From assembly GCA_030544235.1 (NCBI GenBank), contig CM060470.1, forward strand, positions 28,365,598 to 28,429,597: a DNA stretch of 64,000 nt, written 5' to 3'. The notes beneath the pieces were generated by a model that was not told the DNA's origin, ran no database searches, and saw only the letters and a list, made by a program, of their open reading frames with translations. Made by a program: the position numbers and the translations under genes. Below are positions 1-18,797 of this stretch, piece after piece. Position 1 is the stretch's first letter. Every line of letters begins with the position of its first letter. Source of the stretch: Lepturacanthus savala (lineage: Eukaryota; Chordata; Actinopteri; Scombriformes; Trichiuridae).

Positions 1-466
1 AAAATATCTGCTGTGCCACTTATTTTTTTCATGAGTGGTTTCAAGCAAAATGGTTCATCTAATCAGGTAAAATGGGTTTATTTAGATTTACCATGCTAGG
101 CTACTTACCATGAACATTTCTGGTTCAGTCTAGATTTGAAGTATTGTCTCATCCACCATAGAAACCATAAACTAATCAAGTCACCTGTTACTGGCCATGC
201 ACATATACTGTATGTCAACAGTTTTAATCCTTTGTAGTCATTGGCTCTAATTTCCAGAGGGGTTGGGACCCCCAAACCTGAAATGGCCCATTTTACCTGA
301 TATCACGCTATATCACACATCATGGCTGTGTTCAAACTAACTGCACCAAAGACACAAATCTTTCATTCACTCCTGTGTCATCCTGTTCTGAAAAATGACT
401 ATCAACAACTTGAGCCACATACACCCTTTGACTGACCCCCCCAACCTCCCCCAACCTCGCCCTGAC
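1..466. other. cnga4 intron containing a dispersed repeat
   Basis: No coding sequence is visible. Bases about 30-310 carry phrases (ATGAGTGGTTTCA, CATAGAAACCATAAACTAAT, TTTACCTGATATCAC) that recur near 4550-4790, 17110-17345 and 39000-39390. These mark a dispersed repeat of unknown class. Confidence 0.6.
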
Positions 467-6465
<5,999 letters not shown>

Positions 6466-6469
6466 TCCG

Positions 6470-6810
6470 ATATAGAGCAGTGAGGAGCGGTAAGCAGCGG
6501 TAAGGAGTCGTACGGAGCGGATAGGAGAGGCAAAGAGCGTCGTGGGGAAGAAGAGAGGGAGGAGCGGTGGGAAGCGGCGAAGAGCGGCAAAGAGCGGTGA
6601 GGAGGGATGAGAAGCGTCAAAGAGCGGTGGGGAGCGGCAAAGAACAGCAAGGAGCGTTGTAGGGTAGATGAACTGAGAGGAGCGGCGGGAAGACGCAAAG
6701 AGCGAAGAGGAGCGTTTAGAAACAGTGAGTAGCGGCGAGGAGCGTTGTAGTGTAGATGAGCGATGAGAAGCGGTGAGGAACGGTAAGGAGCGGCAGGGAG
6801 CTCCGGGTGG
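6470..6810. repeat. Degenerate GAGCGG-type minisatellite
   Basis: Dozens of imperfect units of roughly 10-13 bases with the theme GAGCGGyrArG (for example GAGCGGCAAAGAGCGG) run up to the fhip1b promoter. The opposite strand reads as Arg/Ser/Leu-rich nonsense. The strong purine bias on the plus strand is unlike the AT-rich flanks. Confidence 0.8.
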
Positions 6811-6814
6811 GTGT

Positions 6815-7146
6815 GGCCAAGTAAAGTCGTGTGGGCGGAGCTAAAGTAAGATGGCTGCGGGAGAGGGAAGAGTATCAGAGACATCACCAAACGGGATGTT
6901 TATCTCCCACTAACAGGATGCCCAGCAGCCCGGCTGAAGCAGTGGTTCATGTGTTAGCTCCTCCGTCTCGCTACGGTTCAGCTCGCCACTTGTCTCCGGG
7001 CAACTCGACCGCTGCACCTCCGTTCACTGCGCTGACATTGTGGAATTCGTTAGCCGCTAGTCGTTAGCATCCTAACCAGCGCTAACTCACTAGCAGCCAG
7101 CTAGCAGGGAAATCAGCAGCTGCTGGGACTCCTACAGATATATAAG
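6815..7146 (+). promoter_or_regulatory. fhip1b: fhip1b promoter and candidate non-coding exon 1
   Basis: A GC-rich island holds a GC box (GGGCGG near 6833) and the YY1-type element AAGATGGCTGC at 6848-6858, a hallmark of TATA-less housekeeping starts. The proposed exon runs to the donor ATAAG|gtgggt at 7146. The ATG inside the YY1 motif opens only a 20-codon frame ending TAA at about 6911, a possible uORF. The transcription start is not defined by sequence alone, and the donor choice is an inference. Confidence 0.55.
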
Positions 7147-7488
7147 GTGGGTAGCGTTAACCTCGTAATACCTTGACAGCAAAGAGCCTTCTGGAAACCA
7201 GTTAATTATCTTTGCAGCAACGTTAGCATGCTACATCATCTCTCATTGAACTGCATTGATTATTATTGGAGGCAGCTTAAGCCTCTTCGTCTGCTAATGT
7301 GAAATCTGGTTGCAGGAATGGTGGCTTTGATGGTGTAAATAAAGCACAAATGCGATTAAGGTAACTCGAATAAAGTAGTCATTTAAAAAGCAAGGTCACT
7401 GCCGTAGTATTGTGTTGGTTGCATCGGTTCTGATGTCTTAATTTCTATATTAAAAAAACAGGAAAGTTTTCGCTTTTCCTTATTTTCC

Positions 7489-7782
7489 TTTGTTGAAGTA
7501 CATCTGTCATTACTTTCTTGTACTTTCTATTCTTTAGTATTTACCATAGCAACACAAAACCATAGATTCCAATCTTTGAAAAATCCATTACATAAATCAA
7601 GTAGTTAATAGTGGTTATCAGCATATTCTTGTATGAGTCTCTAGATATCTGTGATGATTTTACATGCTTTGATGTAGCATTTTAATAATTAGACGCTAAC
7701 AACAATATAACATTATTTCTACATCAGCATGTTTTAAAATTCTTTTTAAAAATTTTAGCAAATTGTTATCTAATATTGTAAC

Positions 7783-7813
<31 letters not shown>

Positions 7814-7905
7814 TGTAGATACATATATATGATCTTTATAATTGGCCCTTTGAAGGAAACCAGAACACTGATGTGGCCTGGGAAGAAATTGAGTTTGACT
7901 CCCCT
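7489..7905 (+). repeat. Dispersed repeat, copy 1 (twin of 23085-23532)
   Basis: Long near-identical stretches are shared with 23085-23532, including TTTGTTGAAGTACATCTGTC, GTATGAGTCTCTAGATATCT and GATCTTTATAATTGGC. The inverted partial copy at 31085-31375 shares the same right end. Confidence 0.8.
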
Positions 7906-10900
7906 GCAGTAAAGGAATCATAAGTGACTTATCAGGCACTTTGCCCTCAAAAACAGCACAGTGATTGATGCCCTATACTTCACATGATCCTGTGACTGTG
8001 GTGAGTTTCAGCCTCACTTATCTTTAAGCTTTTAGCAGCTGCGACAGTGGCGATAAACTAATCAGTAATCCACAATCTGAAGACACTCGAGCATTAAATG
8101 GATCAGTGTTCTCAACCAAAAGAATTCATGGCTGAAGTTACATTCTGTACTTTCATAGCTTATATCACGAGCCACACATTATTTCAACCAAGCATATAGC
8201 TGGATATCTGATATAAATACTTTTTCAGTATTAAAATGATCCAGTCTGGAAAGCAACACATGCTTGGTCACATTCTATGATCACACTATTCCGAATTATT
8301 TCCACAGTTTTGACGTAAGGTCCACTGATAAGTAACTTTAAACCACATTTAAACCTTGCTGTTTTCAGAACATATGGGCAGTTTATTAGTTAATTAATTG
8401 ACAAAGAAATTATCTGCAACAATTTTGATGGTTGATTCAAGTTATTTTATAAGCAAAAATGTCAAAGAAATACTATTCTACTTATTTTTTTAATGATAAA
8501 ATGATTATTGGGGGGTTTCGGACTAACTGTTCTGTAATAAAAATAAAAAAAATGTAATAAAAAGTGTGATAATGTACTATTTTCTATATAGGAACACTTT
8601 AAAGGAAATTATACTGTTTTTGTTTTGGTTGCTATTTTATATGTTGCTTTCTTATTTCTAAACTACTGCATATATTGTGATTATAAAGGGATCGGTAGGG
8701 TAAAGTGTGTGGTTTATACCTGAACACAAAGAGAACCTACACTTTTTTTTTATTATTTTTTTTTTTTTAACAAATTGGTTTAAACTGTTTTTTTTTGTTC
8801 AGTATGAAGAAGGGTTATATATCAAGACATATTGTTTGGATGATGTTTTTCACCTCATCAGAAAGGTAACTTTGCAGGTTGTTTGAAGCCACGACTATCT
8901 AAAGAAATATCTAAAATATTCTTTCTTTCGTGGTAGCCACATTTTCAGGCGTGTTTTAAGATCAGCCTTTTCCTCCACTGATTGTAAAATGTGCTGCAGG
9001 TGAAGGAGTTCTCCCACTCTATCAATAGTTAACAGTGACAGCAGCAGAAATGTGAGGAATGTTGAAGACAACATTTTCAGAGCACTCTACCTGTTTTCAT
9101 ACCTCTGCACACCTGGACAATCCCTGAATAATGCATGTCAAGTGTGCAGGTTTGAGGAAGTCATGTAAACTTAGGAACAAGGTTTTTTACTCTTTCCTAT
9201 TACCTCAGAAAGTGTTATGTGGCCTTTAGACTTTGTGAAGTTAGATTGTACTACTCGAGGAGATGTGATCTAGCGTGTTTGATCACTAACCTTTGACAAA
9301 CTCTCGGTCTTTATTGAGGCAGCCGCCCATATAGTGGAATCCCTAGTTGAACTTTGAACTCGTTTTATGGGTGTTTCTCATGGTAGTCCTGTGTGTGACA
9401 TGGGAATAAATCTCATGTGAAATTTCAGCCAAGTTGTGTGTGTTGGGATACCACAAAGTTTTGTGTAAAAACACTGAGTGAGATTGGCTGGTGTGTATTT
9501 AAAGTAATCACATTCATGGTGAATCATAGTTGGCCTGTGTTTTCTGCAGCTTATTTTCAGCCATTTTGCTCCAGCTGTCTCAGCTTTGACTCCTCACAAT
9601 CCACAAGTTTAGTGTTTTCCTGCTGTCCTGTCTGGGTTTATTTGATGCATTTTTTGTGCAGAACATGACATCTTTAACTTTGACTCGCCTGCTGAGGGTG
9701 GGTTAATCATCAAAAACAACCAGGTGGATGTTCCATTTACCTGCCCGCTTCAGTCACTCTGTTGTGTGATTAAATTCAGTACAGACAAACATGATTGATT
9801 TAGGCGAGTCAAGCCAGAAGTCATCAAATCTGTTACTCGTGTCTGACCCGAGACCAAGTCAGGTGACTTGAGTCCCCATCATGTGCCACAGTAAGTAATA
9901 ACCAATACATTTATAATCACTTATCTACACTTCTACGTCAAGTGTGGCACTGATCTCATTGGCCTATTCATCATTGCTACGCTCATCAGGCTGACCTGAA
10001 TGATGAATGCAAATCATTTCCCACAAATAGATTTTAAGCTCCATGAACCAACGCATTTGACATTAACTTTGAACTAATGAAATACAGTGAAATCAAATTT
10101 CTCCACCAGAAATCTGACCGTGATAACCTGGTTTCTCTTAAAGGAACATTCAACTGTGTTTCCAATGCATTCCTGGCCGCCACAAATTGATTTTTTTTTT
10201 TTTCTGGAGCTGCAACCCTCTCTCTGTCTCTCACTCTCTGATGTAGGCTATTCCCAAACACCTGAGGGACACACCTGTACCATCCTCCACACAAAAAGGC
10301 TTGGTCTCTGAGCTGTTACTCCTGCAGTCACGTTGCTCTGTTTCCACTCAGAAACAACACTTGTGCATCCACCTCGCTATGTAAAGCGCTAACCATGAAC
10401 TATAAAAACGAGGGACCTCCTGGTGGATTAAGGTGCTCCTTGTGGAACCTGAAATCTTACACTCCAATGGCCACAAAGGTTGTTTAAAATAGGACAGTTT
10501 CTATTTTTTTTAAATTATTTTCCTTTGTTGTAACTCAAGAAACTGTCATTATTTTTTGTTCATTAACTCCATTTTTTTAATAATCACGTTGTGCCGTTTC
10601 AACACTGCCTTAATGTGATTGTAGCCCTGTAGAAGGTTTTCTATCCACCCTGGAACTCCTGTATCTTTCGGTGGCTTTGCAAAATAAATCCATACGGGTC
10701 GATCCAATATCGACTGTTTTGTTGCCCATATTTTATCAATTATCAATCATATGACCAATCAGCTGTAAATAACTCCTTCTCTTCTTCTTTATACCAATCC
10801 TGTTCATGCCACCATCCATATTCCATCCTTGTCACTCGTTATATGTGTGTGTCTGTTAGAGGAATCATGATGGCAGTACAGTAAAGGCTGAAGAATGATT

Positions 10901-12499
10901 AACTCTGACATCAGTGCACAGTTTTTATCCAGTGAACGTTAGTTCCATCCCTGCCAGCCTTTCAGCACTTACACTTGCATGTTTAATTTCCATCTCTTCA
11001 GTCCAGTGTTACGTAAGTGACACAGGAAAACGGTGTTGGTGATAACGATGTCACTTCATTGCCTGCAGGCTATTGGCCAGTTCCCTGTGGCTGGCTGCTT
11101 CATTGGTTACCCTCACATCCTTGCAACATTATGTAAATGACATAGATTTAGAGACTTTATATATTCTCAGGAGCTAGTTCAATGGCCACACTCGCATGTG
11201 GCCATTGAACACATGCGATTGAAGCCAATCATGTGGCCTCGCACGTTTTTCAATTAGAAAGTAATTAGGGAATAATGTGTGTTACCACTATACTCCACCG
11301 TGAGAACATGTTTAACCTTGAGTCCATTTTCTGAAACTCTGAATTTTTGCATCTTTTAATTTTTGAAGCATGTGATGATTATCCTGACCGAAGGTCAGTT
11401 TAAAACAATGTGCTTGAAAGTGGCGTCCCTAATATAGTGATGGTTGGCAGAAGGTGTAACTGGCTGCTCATAGAAGGACTGAATGGTTTCCGTGGTAACA
11501 ACAGGCAGACTCTTCGTGTACAAAAGGAACTACGCAGATACTCATGGGGAAATGCTGGATTTCTGAATGAATGGGTGTTTGGTAGGGTTGGATGACATGA
11601 TTATACACAGCGTCAAATCATATAAGTTTGTCAGTGTTTGGCATTTTTATTTCCATAATGTCAGAAATCTGAATAATGTGCATTAGATAACCCAAGAGGA
11701 TGTGTTCAATGTGGTAGACCTGGCCAAAGTGAAAGGATTTAGGAGGCAGAGTTTCTATACCAAATAATTTAATTAATTTATTTTACAAATGCCACCAAAA
11801 ATGCACATTCCTCTAAAAAAAGATCTGAAACACAGTTAACTCAATATAACTGAAAAAAATAAACTCAGGTTGAACAAAAGAAAACTTAAAGCACACACAG
11901 CATCCTCACTGCCTGACACCAAACTCCAAACTCCCTTCTCCTGCTGCTGGAGCTTAAAACAAGAATCCACCAGGACTCCACCACAATGCAGGCGAGACTC
12001 TCTGCAAATAGACAAATATCAATAGTTATTAATTTCTACAAGTTACAACAAGACATGTTCATCATTCGTAGAGAATCAATCCATCTATCCTGAAATAAAT
12101 GACAACACTATCAAAACAAATAGACATAATAAACTTAAGTTACCCATCTCCCCACTATTGGTATCACCCAATAATGTCCCCGATGATGCCTTCAAGGGTA
12201 CAAAAGCAGGTAGTAAAACACATTTCCTCATTTTGACCAGGGACCATGTGGTGAGTCTGAGATAAAATAACTGCTGTGATAAACTAAATTGAACCAATAA
12301 ACTTGAATAACTTAACAATAACTGTGTGTTTGTTTTATCCGTAATGTTGTAAATAATACTACACAAACAAAATATAAAATATAAAGGGGACAAACGTGGA
12401 GTCTCACCCACTTTATCAAATTTAGATTCTTTTCCTGAAACTCAAAGCACCATGTTTCAAAGTTTCTGAATGAGGGTGTGAAGAGTCTTAATCATGTTG

Positions 12500-12996
12500 A
12501 TCATGGGCTGCTCGATGACGGGAAAAATCATTATCATTATATTATTTTGGTCAATATTAAAATCATGATTATTCAAATGATTATTTTTTTAGTTACACAA
12601 TGAATTTATTCAGCATGAATTACTGTGCTTTTGTTTGAGATGTTAGATTATATACAGATTATTATATATTACACCTCTTCTACTAAATAAAATGTCAGTT
12701 TCCATTATATATAATAATTTATAAATTTATAAATATATAAAATAATATGTAACAATTAGTTTAGGGAAAGAAACTACATTTAATGCACTTTAATAAAATT
12801 TTGAGGTACTTGTATTTTACCTGAGGATTTCCATGTGATGCTATTTTATAATATATGATACTATAAGATTCACGAAGTCAGAAAATTGCTTAATTAAAAT
12901 TTCAAATATTGCTTCAACTTGATTATATGACTTTGGAGATCATTTTACACACAAATCAAAATCGTGATTAATATCGACTTAACTGCACAGCCTTAA
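12500..12996. mobile_element. Non-autonomous DNA-transposon-like repeat
   Basis: Starts near GGGCTGCTCGATGACG with AAAATCATGATTATTC, and ends with AATCAAAATCGTGATTAATA then CTGCACAGCC. A sister fragment lies at 34190-34312. The wording matches widespread fish hAT-like MITEs; the family name is not certain. Confidence 0.45.
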
Positions 12997-13023
12997 TGTG
13001 AACCTTGTTTGTTTGTTTTCCAG

Positions 13024-13488
13024 AGTCCTGTCCTGAAGGGCTATGGAGTGGTGTTGGCTTCAGACTGGATGACAGGGTTACAGCGTTTCTAAATCAGCAG
13101 TAGGCCTCCTGAACCTCTACTGACTGGCAGTGACAGCCGACCTCCTCCTCCTCCGTGTGGACACACTTTTTTCCCCCTCTCCCCCTCCCTCTCCTCCCCC
13201 TCCTCCTCCCCTCTCCTCCCCCTTCTTCCCCACGTCATCTTTGGCCTCTTCTTCCCTTTTTTAATTTCTTTTTCTTCTTCTACTGCTTCTGATCGTTTCG
13301 GGGGAAGCTTCCTTTCTGGTCTCCGGAGTTCCTACTGTGACCTTTGACCTGGCTCCAGTATGAGTTGGCTGAGCAGGTTGAACCCGCGGGGTCCAGGCAG
13401 TCGGCCGAGTCGGAGCGCCGCCTCGTCCAGCCCCTGCACCGCCGACCCGGAGACCTGCCTCATGGTGTTCGAGAACCACTGGAGACAG
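13024..13488 (+). CDS. fhip1b: fhip1b exon 2 (338-nt leader plus start codon)
   Basis: The acceptor is gttttccag|AGTCC. The CDS begins at the ATG at 13360 (MSWLSRLNPRGPGS) and ends at CAG|gtgagc after 43 codons. The start is set by homology: human FHIP1B begins MERMNWLSRL. The leader contains an almost pure CT tract at about 13139-13275, which could bind pyrimidine-tract proteins or act as a TOP-like element only if transcription started there. Confidence 0.88.
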
Positions 13489-16400
13489 GTGAGCTGCAAA
13501 CACTCTGCTGTGACCGACTGACTGAAGATAGAAAACAAAGCAGGTTTTTATTGATGAATTTGAGTTTAGTGATAAACCCTCTATTGCATAGTGTTGCCAT
13601 ATGGCAACAATTACTTCATCTTGATATTTTAAAAAGCTGTCATATAATGTGATATGTTTTTAGTGTTTGGTGTGAAAGGGGGACTTTTATTTTGAAGGAC
13701 ATACAATTCATGACTGGGATATGGACATTTGTCAACCTAATGGTGTTCCATTGACTTACATAGCATGAAACTATCCTGATACTATGTTTATTACTTTTTC
13801 TTATATATGTTTTAATATATCTATTATATTGTCCATTTTAAGTAATAAAAACATTTAAAACATTTTTACTGTGTTTAAGTAATATTTCATGCAATAGAGG
13901 GTTAATAGTAAGGATGCACAAAATTATCAATAAACAAATATATTGGGTAGAATATTCCAAAAAACACCACATTCAGCCTTTGGTTTAGTGAGTTAACAGT
14001 GATGTTGAATAGCTGAGATGCTGCAGCAGCTGAAAGGAAAACTGGTCACAGCACAACACACTCTCCAGCTTTAAAAAGTAGGAAAAGTTCTCAAAGGACA
14101 GCACCAAAGTAAATGGAATCACACAAAAACAGCAACCCCCCCCCAAAAAAAACAGTCTGTTTCTGTTGCCAAGGAAACATGACATGTTAATGTCACCTTA
14201 GAGCTTAGAAATGAATCAAAAGTGATTATTTTCACATCTGATCCACGCCACCTGGAATTTGGAATCATTTAGTGCATCAGTTCAGTCAATTTTTATTATT
14301 TATTTATTTATTTTCTCTCTCCAGAGCTGCTGGGTAGTGACGTTATTCATCACCACTGGAGACTGATGATGTTGAAGTCTTTGTGAAATGATGATTTAGT
14401 TTCATGTTTAATCTCTGTCATTCACATTAATGCATCTTATTTACACTTGGGTCCGAACAGCTACTGAACAGTGTCGTGTTTCCATGGCAACAGAAAGGGA
14501 CTGTCAAGTGCTGCTGTTTTTGTGCAGCTGGAGTGAACTGTGGATTGAGTGAATGTGTAGTTTCAGTTGGTTTTTGTGGGTTTGTGAGTCTTTGCTTCTG
14601 CTTCGTTTCTGTGATGCAGCATTTTATCCTGCAGCGTCTTTTTGTGTGATTTTGGTTTTACATCATTGTGTTTGCAGTGTTTTGCTGTTTCTGGGGATTT
14701 TACTCCTCTTAGATGTGTACTTACTGGAGATGTTTCTTTGAACAACATGCCTTAAATTTATTCTACACTATTTATGCAGTATTAAAAAAGTGGAAAAACT
14801 TAAGAACCGCATTTGGCCAAGCCTTTTTAAATTTTTCGGCTTCAGACACAAATTTTTGTTTCTGTGCATCCCTAATTAGTAGATAATCAATGTATGCTTT
14901 CTCTTTCTCGACTACTTGGTATTCAGCATTAAATAACTTTCCTGCACTAAGACATTGGTTTTCAAATGTCCAGAAGAAACTGTACATGCATGTGTAGGTT
15001 GTGTGTAACCTACACATGCATGTGTGTAAAGCAGCACAGAGATAATAAAAAGGTAAAAATTCATCTTTTTATGAATAGTAGTTGGGGAGAAACCAATTAG
15101 TTTAGTGAGGCCGTCTTTGTTGTCATGAAGGATTGATTACCTGGTCACACATCTACAGGACTGTAGTTGTTCACATGAGTTATCTGATTTTATAGGTTAC
15201 ACAGTCCTGTCACTGCCTAACTGCTGGCTTTGAAACAGCATAGGAGAACTGAGTAATTCACACTGTGGTAACTGCAACCATTCTCCTGCACGTTATCCAG
15301 TATTCATAAAGCTTTCCTCTACTTGTATCTACTAGTGCTTGGTATCGGTTGAAGCCACAGCATCCTGTCAGTATTTAATCCTCCATGATTCTATAGGTTT
15401 TAAGAAAGCTTCAGGGCAGGTATTTTTTCAGAATGGTGAATGTTACTGCCTCACTACTACACACACACTCATTAGAACACATACACACACTCATTAACAC
15501 AGTTGCTGACCAGTTACACTCGTTATTCTAAGTGCAATAAAACCTTTGCCAGTAAAAAGTAAAAACTTTATCAATACACATGTTCAATAAGGAAAACATG
15601 CACCGTTTAAACATGTAGAAAAGTGATCTGCAGTTTCTCATTCAGCACACTAGCTTGGCTAATTATTACAGTCAGTCAGTCATTTTCTATACCTGCTTAT
15701 TCCTCATTAGGGTCGCAGGGGTCTGCTGGAGCCTATCCCAGCGCGTTACGGCGAGAGGCAGGGATACACCCCAGATGGTCGCCAGCCAATCGTGGGGCAC
15801 ACACACCATTCACTCACACACTCACACCTACGGGCAATTTAGAGTCTCCAATTAACCTGAGCATGTTTTTGGACTGTGGGAGGAAGCCGGAGTACCCGGT
15901 GAAAACCCACGCAGACACGGGGAGAACATGCAAACTCCACACAGAAAGGTCCCAGACCCAGGACCAAGGAGGTCTTGAACCTGCGACCTTCTTGCTGTGA
16001 GGCAACAGCGCTGCTAATTATTACAGACGAGCTAAAACAGAAGCTGTTTTTCTGTGGCTGTTTATCTTAATGTGTCACATACCTTAACATGTGGCAAATG
16101 GCTGTAAAATGCTGGCTGAAACAAAGCAGCTCCTCCTGTCTACCAGCAGCACAGCACGGGAGGATTATCTCTTTATTCTTTATAAACTTCATTCAGTATC
16201 AGGAATATTATTTAGGTTTCATGTCACGTTAGTTTCTGGTGAGGTTTTACTTTTTTATTATTTTGTATAGAACATTTACTGTTGTAAAGATTACTGTTCT
16301 TGCTGCTCTAGAAAAAATGTGTCCTATTTAAAATAAATCTGAAATAATTATTTTTTGAAAAAATATATATTTTAATTATCACTTATTTACTTATGAACAT

Positions 16401-18760
16401 CAATAACAAACCAAACCGATGAGTATCAAAACTATCAGTATAATATGAACCAAAATACAGTTATTAACTTTAAAGAATATGCTATATAACACATTGTATG
16501 TGTTATTTTTATAAATCGCTGTATAAAAGCTTTGAATTCCTTGGATATTTTTAATATATAAACGTTTTTGCACCTTTATTCAGAGAGTATTTGACTGAGG
16601 GAAGGCCTCTTCTGTAGAAACGGTCACATTGACTATGTTAACGGTCACATACTGTTTCTCCACACGGTTTATTATCTGCTGACAGAAGAGCTCAGTCATC
16701 ATGGCTGTAGTCACACTGACTTGTTGGCTTCTCAGTAAATCGAATGAACTCTGGCTTCTTTGGTAGTTATCTATTTTCTTATTCTGTAGAGTTATAATGA
16801 TGATTAACCTTTTTGATCAGTTAATCAATATGAGTCATATTTTAAGAGAAAATTAAAATGATCAGATTTTTTTCTTCTTCTTAAATGTGAACATATTCTA
16901 ATTCTCTAAACTTTTATGACCACTGGTTTGGACAAAATTAGACATTTCAGTTTCAACCTTGTGTGATATTTCAACCTTGTGTCACCATTATGTGATATTT
17001 TGTAAACCAAATGACTAGTTGATTAATTAAGAAAAAATGGTTAGTTGCAGCCGTATTATTCTGTCTAATTGTGTTATGGAATAGCATGTGAGTAAACACA
17101 GTATATAGGCTGATATCAGGTAAAATGGACCATTCCAGCCAATTAGAGCCAATGATGAATGATTTCAAACTGTTGACATAACTGTGGTTGACTAGTAACA
17201 GGTGATCTGATTAGTTTATGATTTCTATGGTGATTTGATTAGTTTATGGATTCTATGGTGATGAGACAATATTTCAAATCTAGACTGATTAGATCTAGAC
17301 TGATCTAGACTGGAACATTTTACCTGTAACCACTCATGAAAGAAAATAAAGTGGTACAGCCGATATTTTTTTAATTTATAGGGCCTAAATAATTATATTT
17401 TATCACATAATTTCAAAACAAGATGATCAGAAACAGTCATTATTAATCATAAATATACATGGAAAAGGCATATTTAGTATTGTGTTATTTTCCCAAGCGA
17501 TTTACCAACAAGTGGAACAATTTACCTGCTATACTTGATATATGAACATAGCCGGTGCAGCTGAGAGACTAATGGATAAGTCATGTTTGTGCAGGTTAAC
17601 ATGTTAACATGCATATTATTTATTACTTTCCAAATGTTGATCAGGGGATATTTAAGGGGTCTCCTGATACTTTTCTTATGTAGAAAATACTTATCTCCTC
17701 ACTGAGAGCATCATTTATGATAATGAGCAGACATTTCTTAAAACACAAGCCATAAAGTTTGGGAACCAGCTGTTTTATGATTCTGCATAGATGATGTTCA
17801 CTTCATACAGACATGAGATAACCAGTAATTACTTTTTATTTATTAAACTGAATTAGGAATATCTGCCAATGTGTTTTAGAGTTCAGTATATTAATTAATA
17901 GTAATTTTAACATGTTATTAAGGGTGCATGTTATAGCCAGCACATCAAATATGGAAACCTTTTCGTTTATATGCGGTGTGGACCAGGTTGACGGTTTTCC
18001 TGTCCCCAGGTGTCCTGGGTCTTGGAGCAGCATGAGCCGTCGTCCTCCAGCGACGACCTGACGGCCGTGAGGAACCACACAGACCAGATGTTGTGTCTGC
18101 TTGCAGAGGAGCGGCCCGCCGAGGGCTCGGAGGGCGTGGCCAGCGTGCCCATGGGCCCCATCTTGGAGCTGGTGATCACAGAGAACATCCTGGAGTGCCT
18201 GGTCCAGTGGCACCTGTGCCGTGGCCTGGACCCCGACAGCCAGGGGGCGCTGCTCAAGCTGTTTGAGATGCTCATCGGCCAGTCCCAGCAGCCCCTGCTG
18301 CAGCACACCGCCGTCCTCCACCCCCTCCTCAGGCTGCTGGGAGCATGTGCTGACCCAGAACTCGGCTGTCCTTCAGCCTTGGAAAACAGCCTGGTACTGC
18401 TGCTCAATCAGGTGAAGGCTCTACTGTTAACACCTGGAAACTACTCTACGCTTTAATATTTACCTTCTCTGGTGTTTATGTTAATGGGACATGTTTTAAA
18501 TCAGATATACACTAAAAGCATTTATCAACCAATTACTTTCTCATCTCATGGTGCCCTTGTTAGGTTCCTTAACCATGAAAATATTTAATAATATTTCATT
18601 GTGGGTTTTTGTCAGTATACCCCTTGATTTCAATTTAAAAAAAATGTTAAAGAAAATGTTAAAGTGAACCTCAAGAAATATATATATATCTATATCTATC
18701 TATATCTATCTATCTATATCTATATCTATCTATATATATCTATATCTATCTATCTATCTA

Positions 18761-18797
<37 letters not shown>

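Larger units (their letters stand above)
7147..13023 (+). other. fhip1b intron 1 (contents)
   Basis: No coding exon is recognised. It contains a roughly 420-bp repeat copy (7489-7905), an ATA-type trinucleotide run at 7786-7813 and, at 12500-12996, a fish-type element with AATCGTGATTAATATCGA and CTGCACAGCC ends. The rest is unremarkable AT-rich sequence. Confidence 0.5.
13489..18009 (+). other. fhip1b intron 2 (contents)
   Basis: Contains MITE copy B, the element at 14150-14505, a SINE (15671-16012) and a long repeat unit (17100-17820) matching the inverse of 38690-39390. No additional exon is recognised. Confidence 0.5.

Noticed and set aside
15623..16005. Recurring open frames at 15623, 34355, 34544, 40101, 40289, 60834 and 60946 with near-identical peptides
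   Set aside because: They are readings of the SINE family in both orientations, not conserved proteins.
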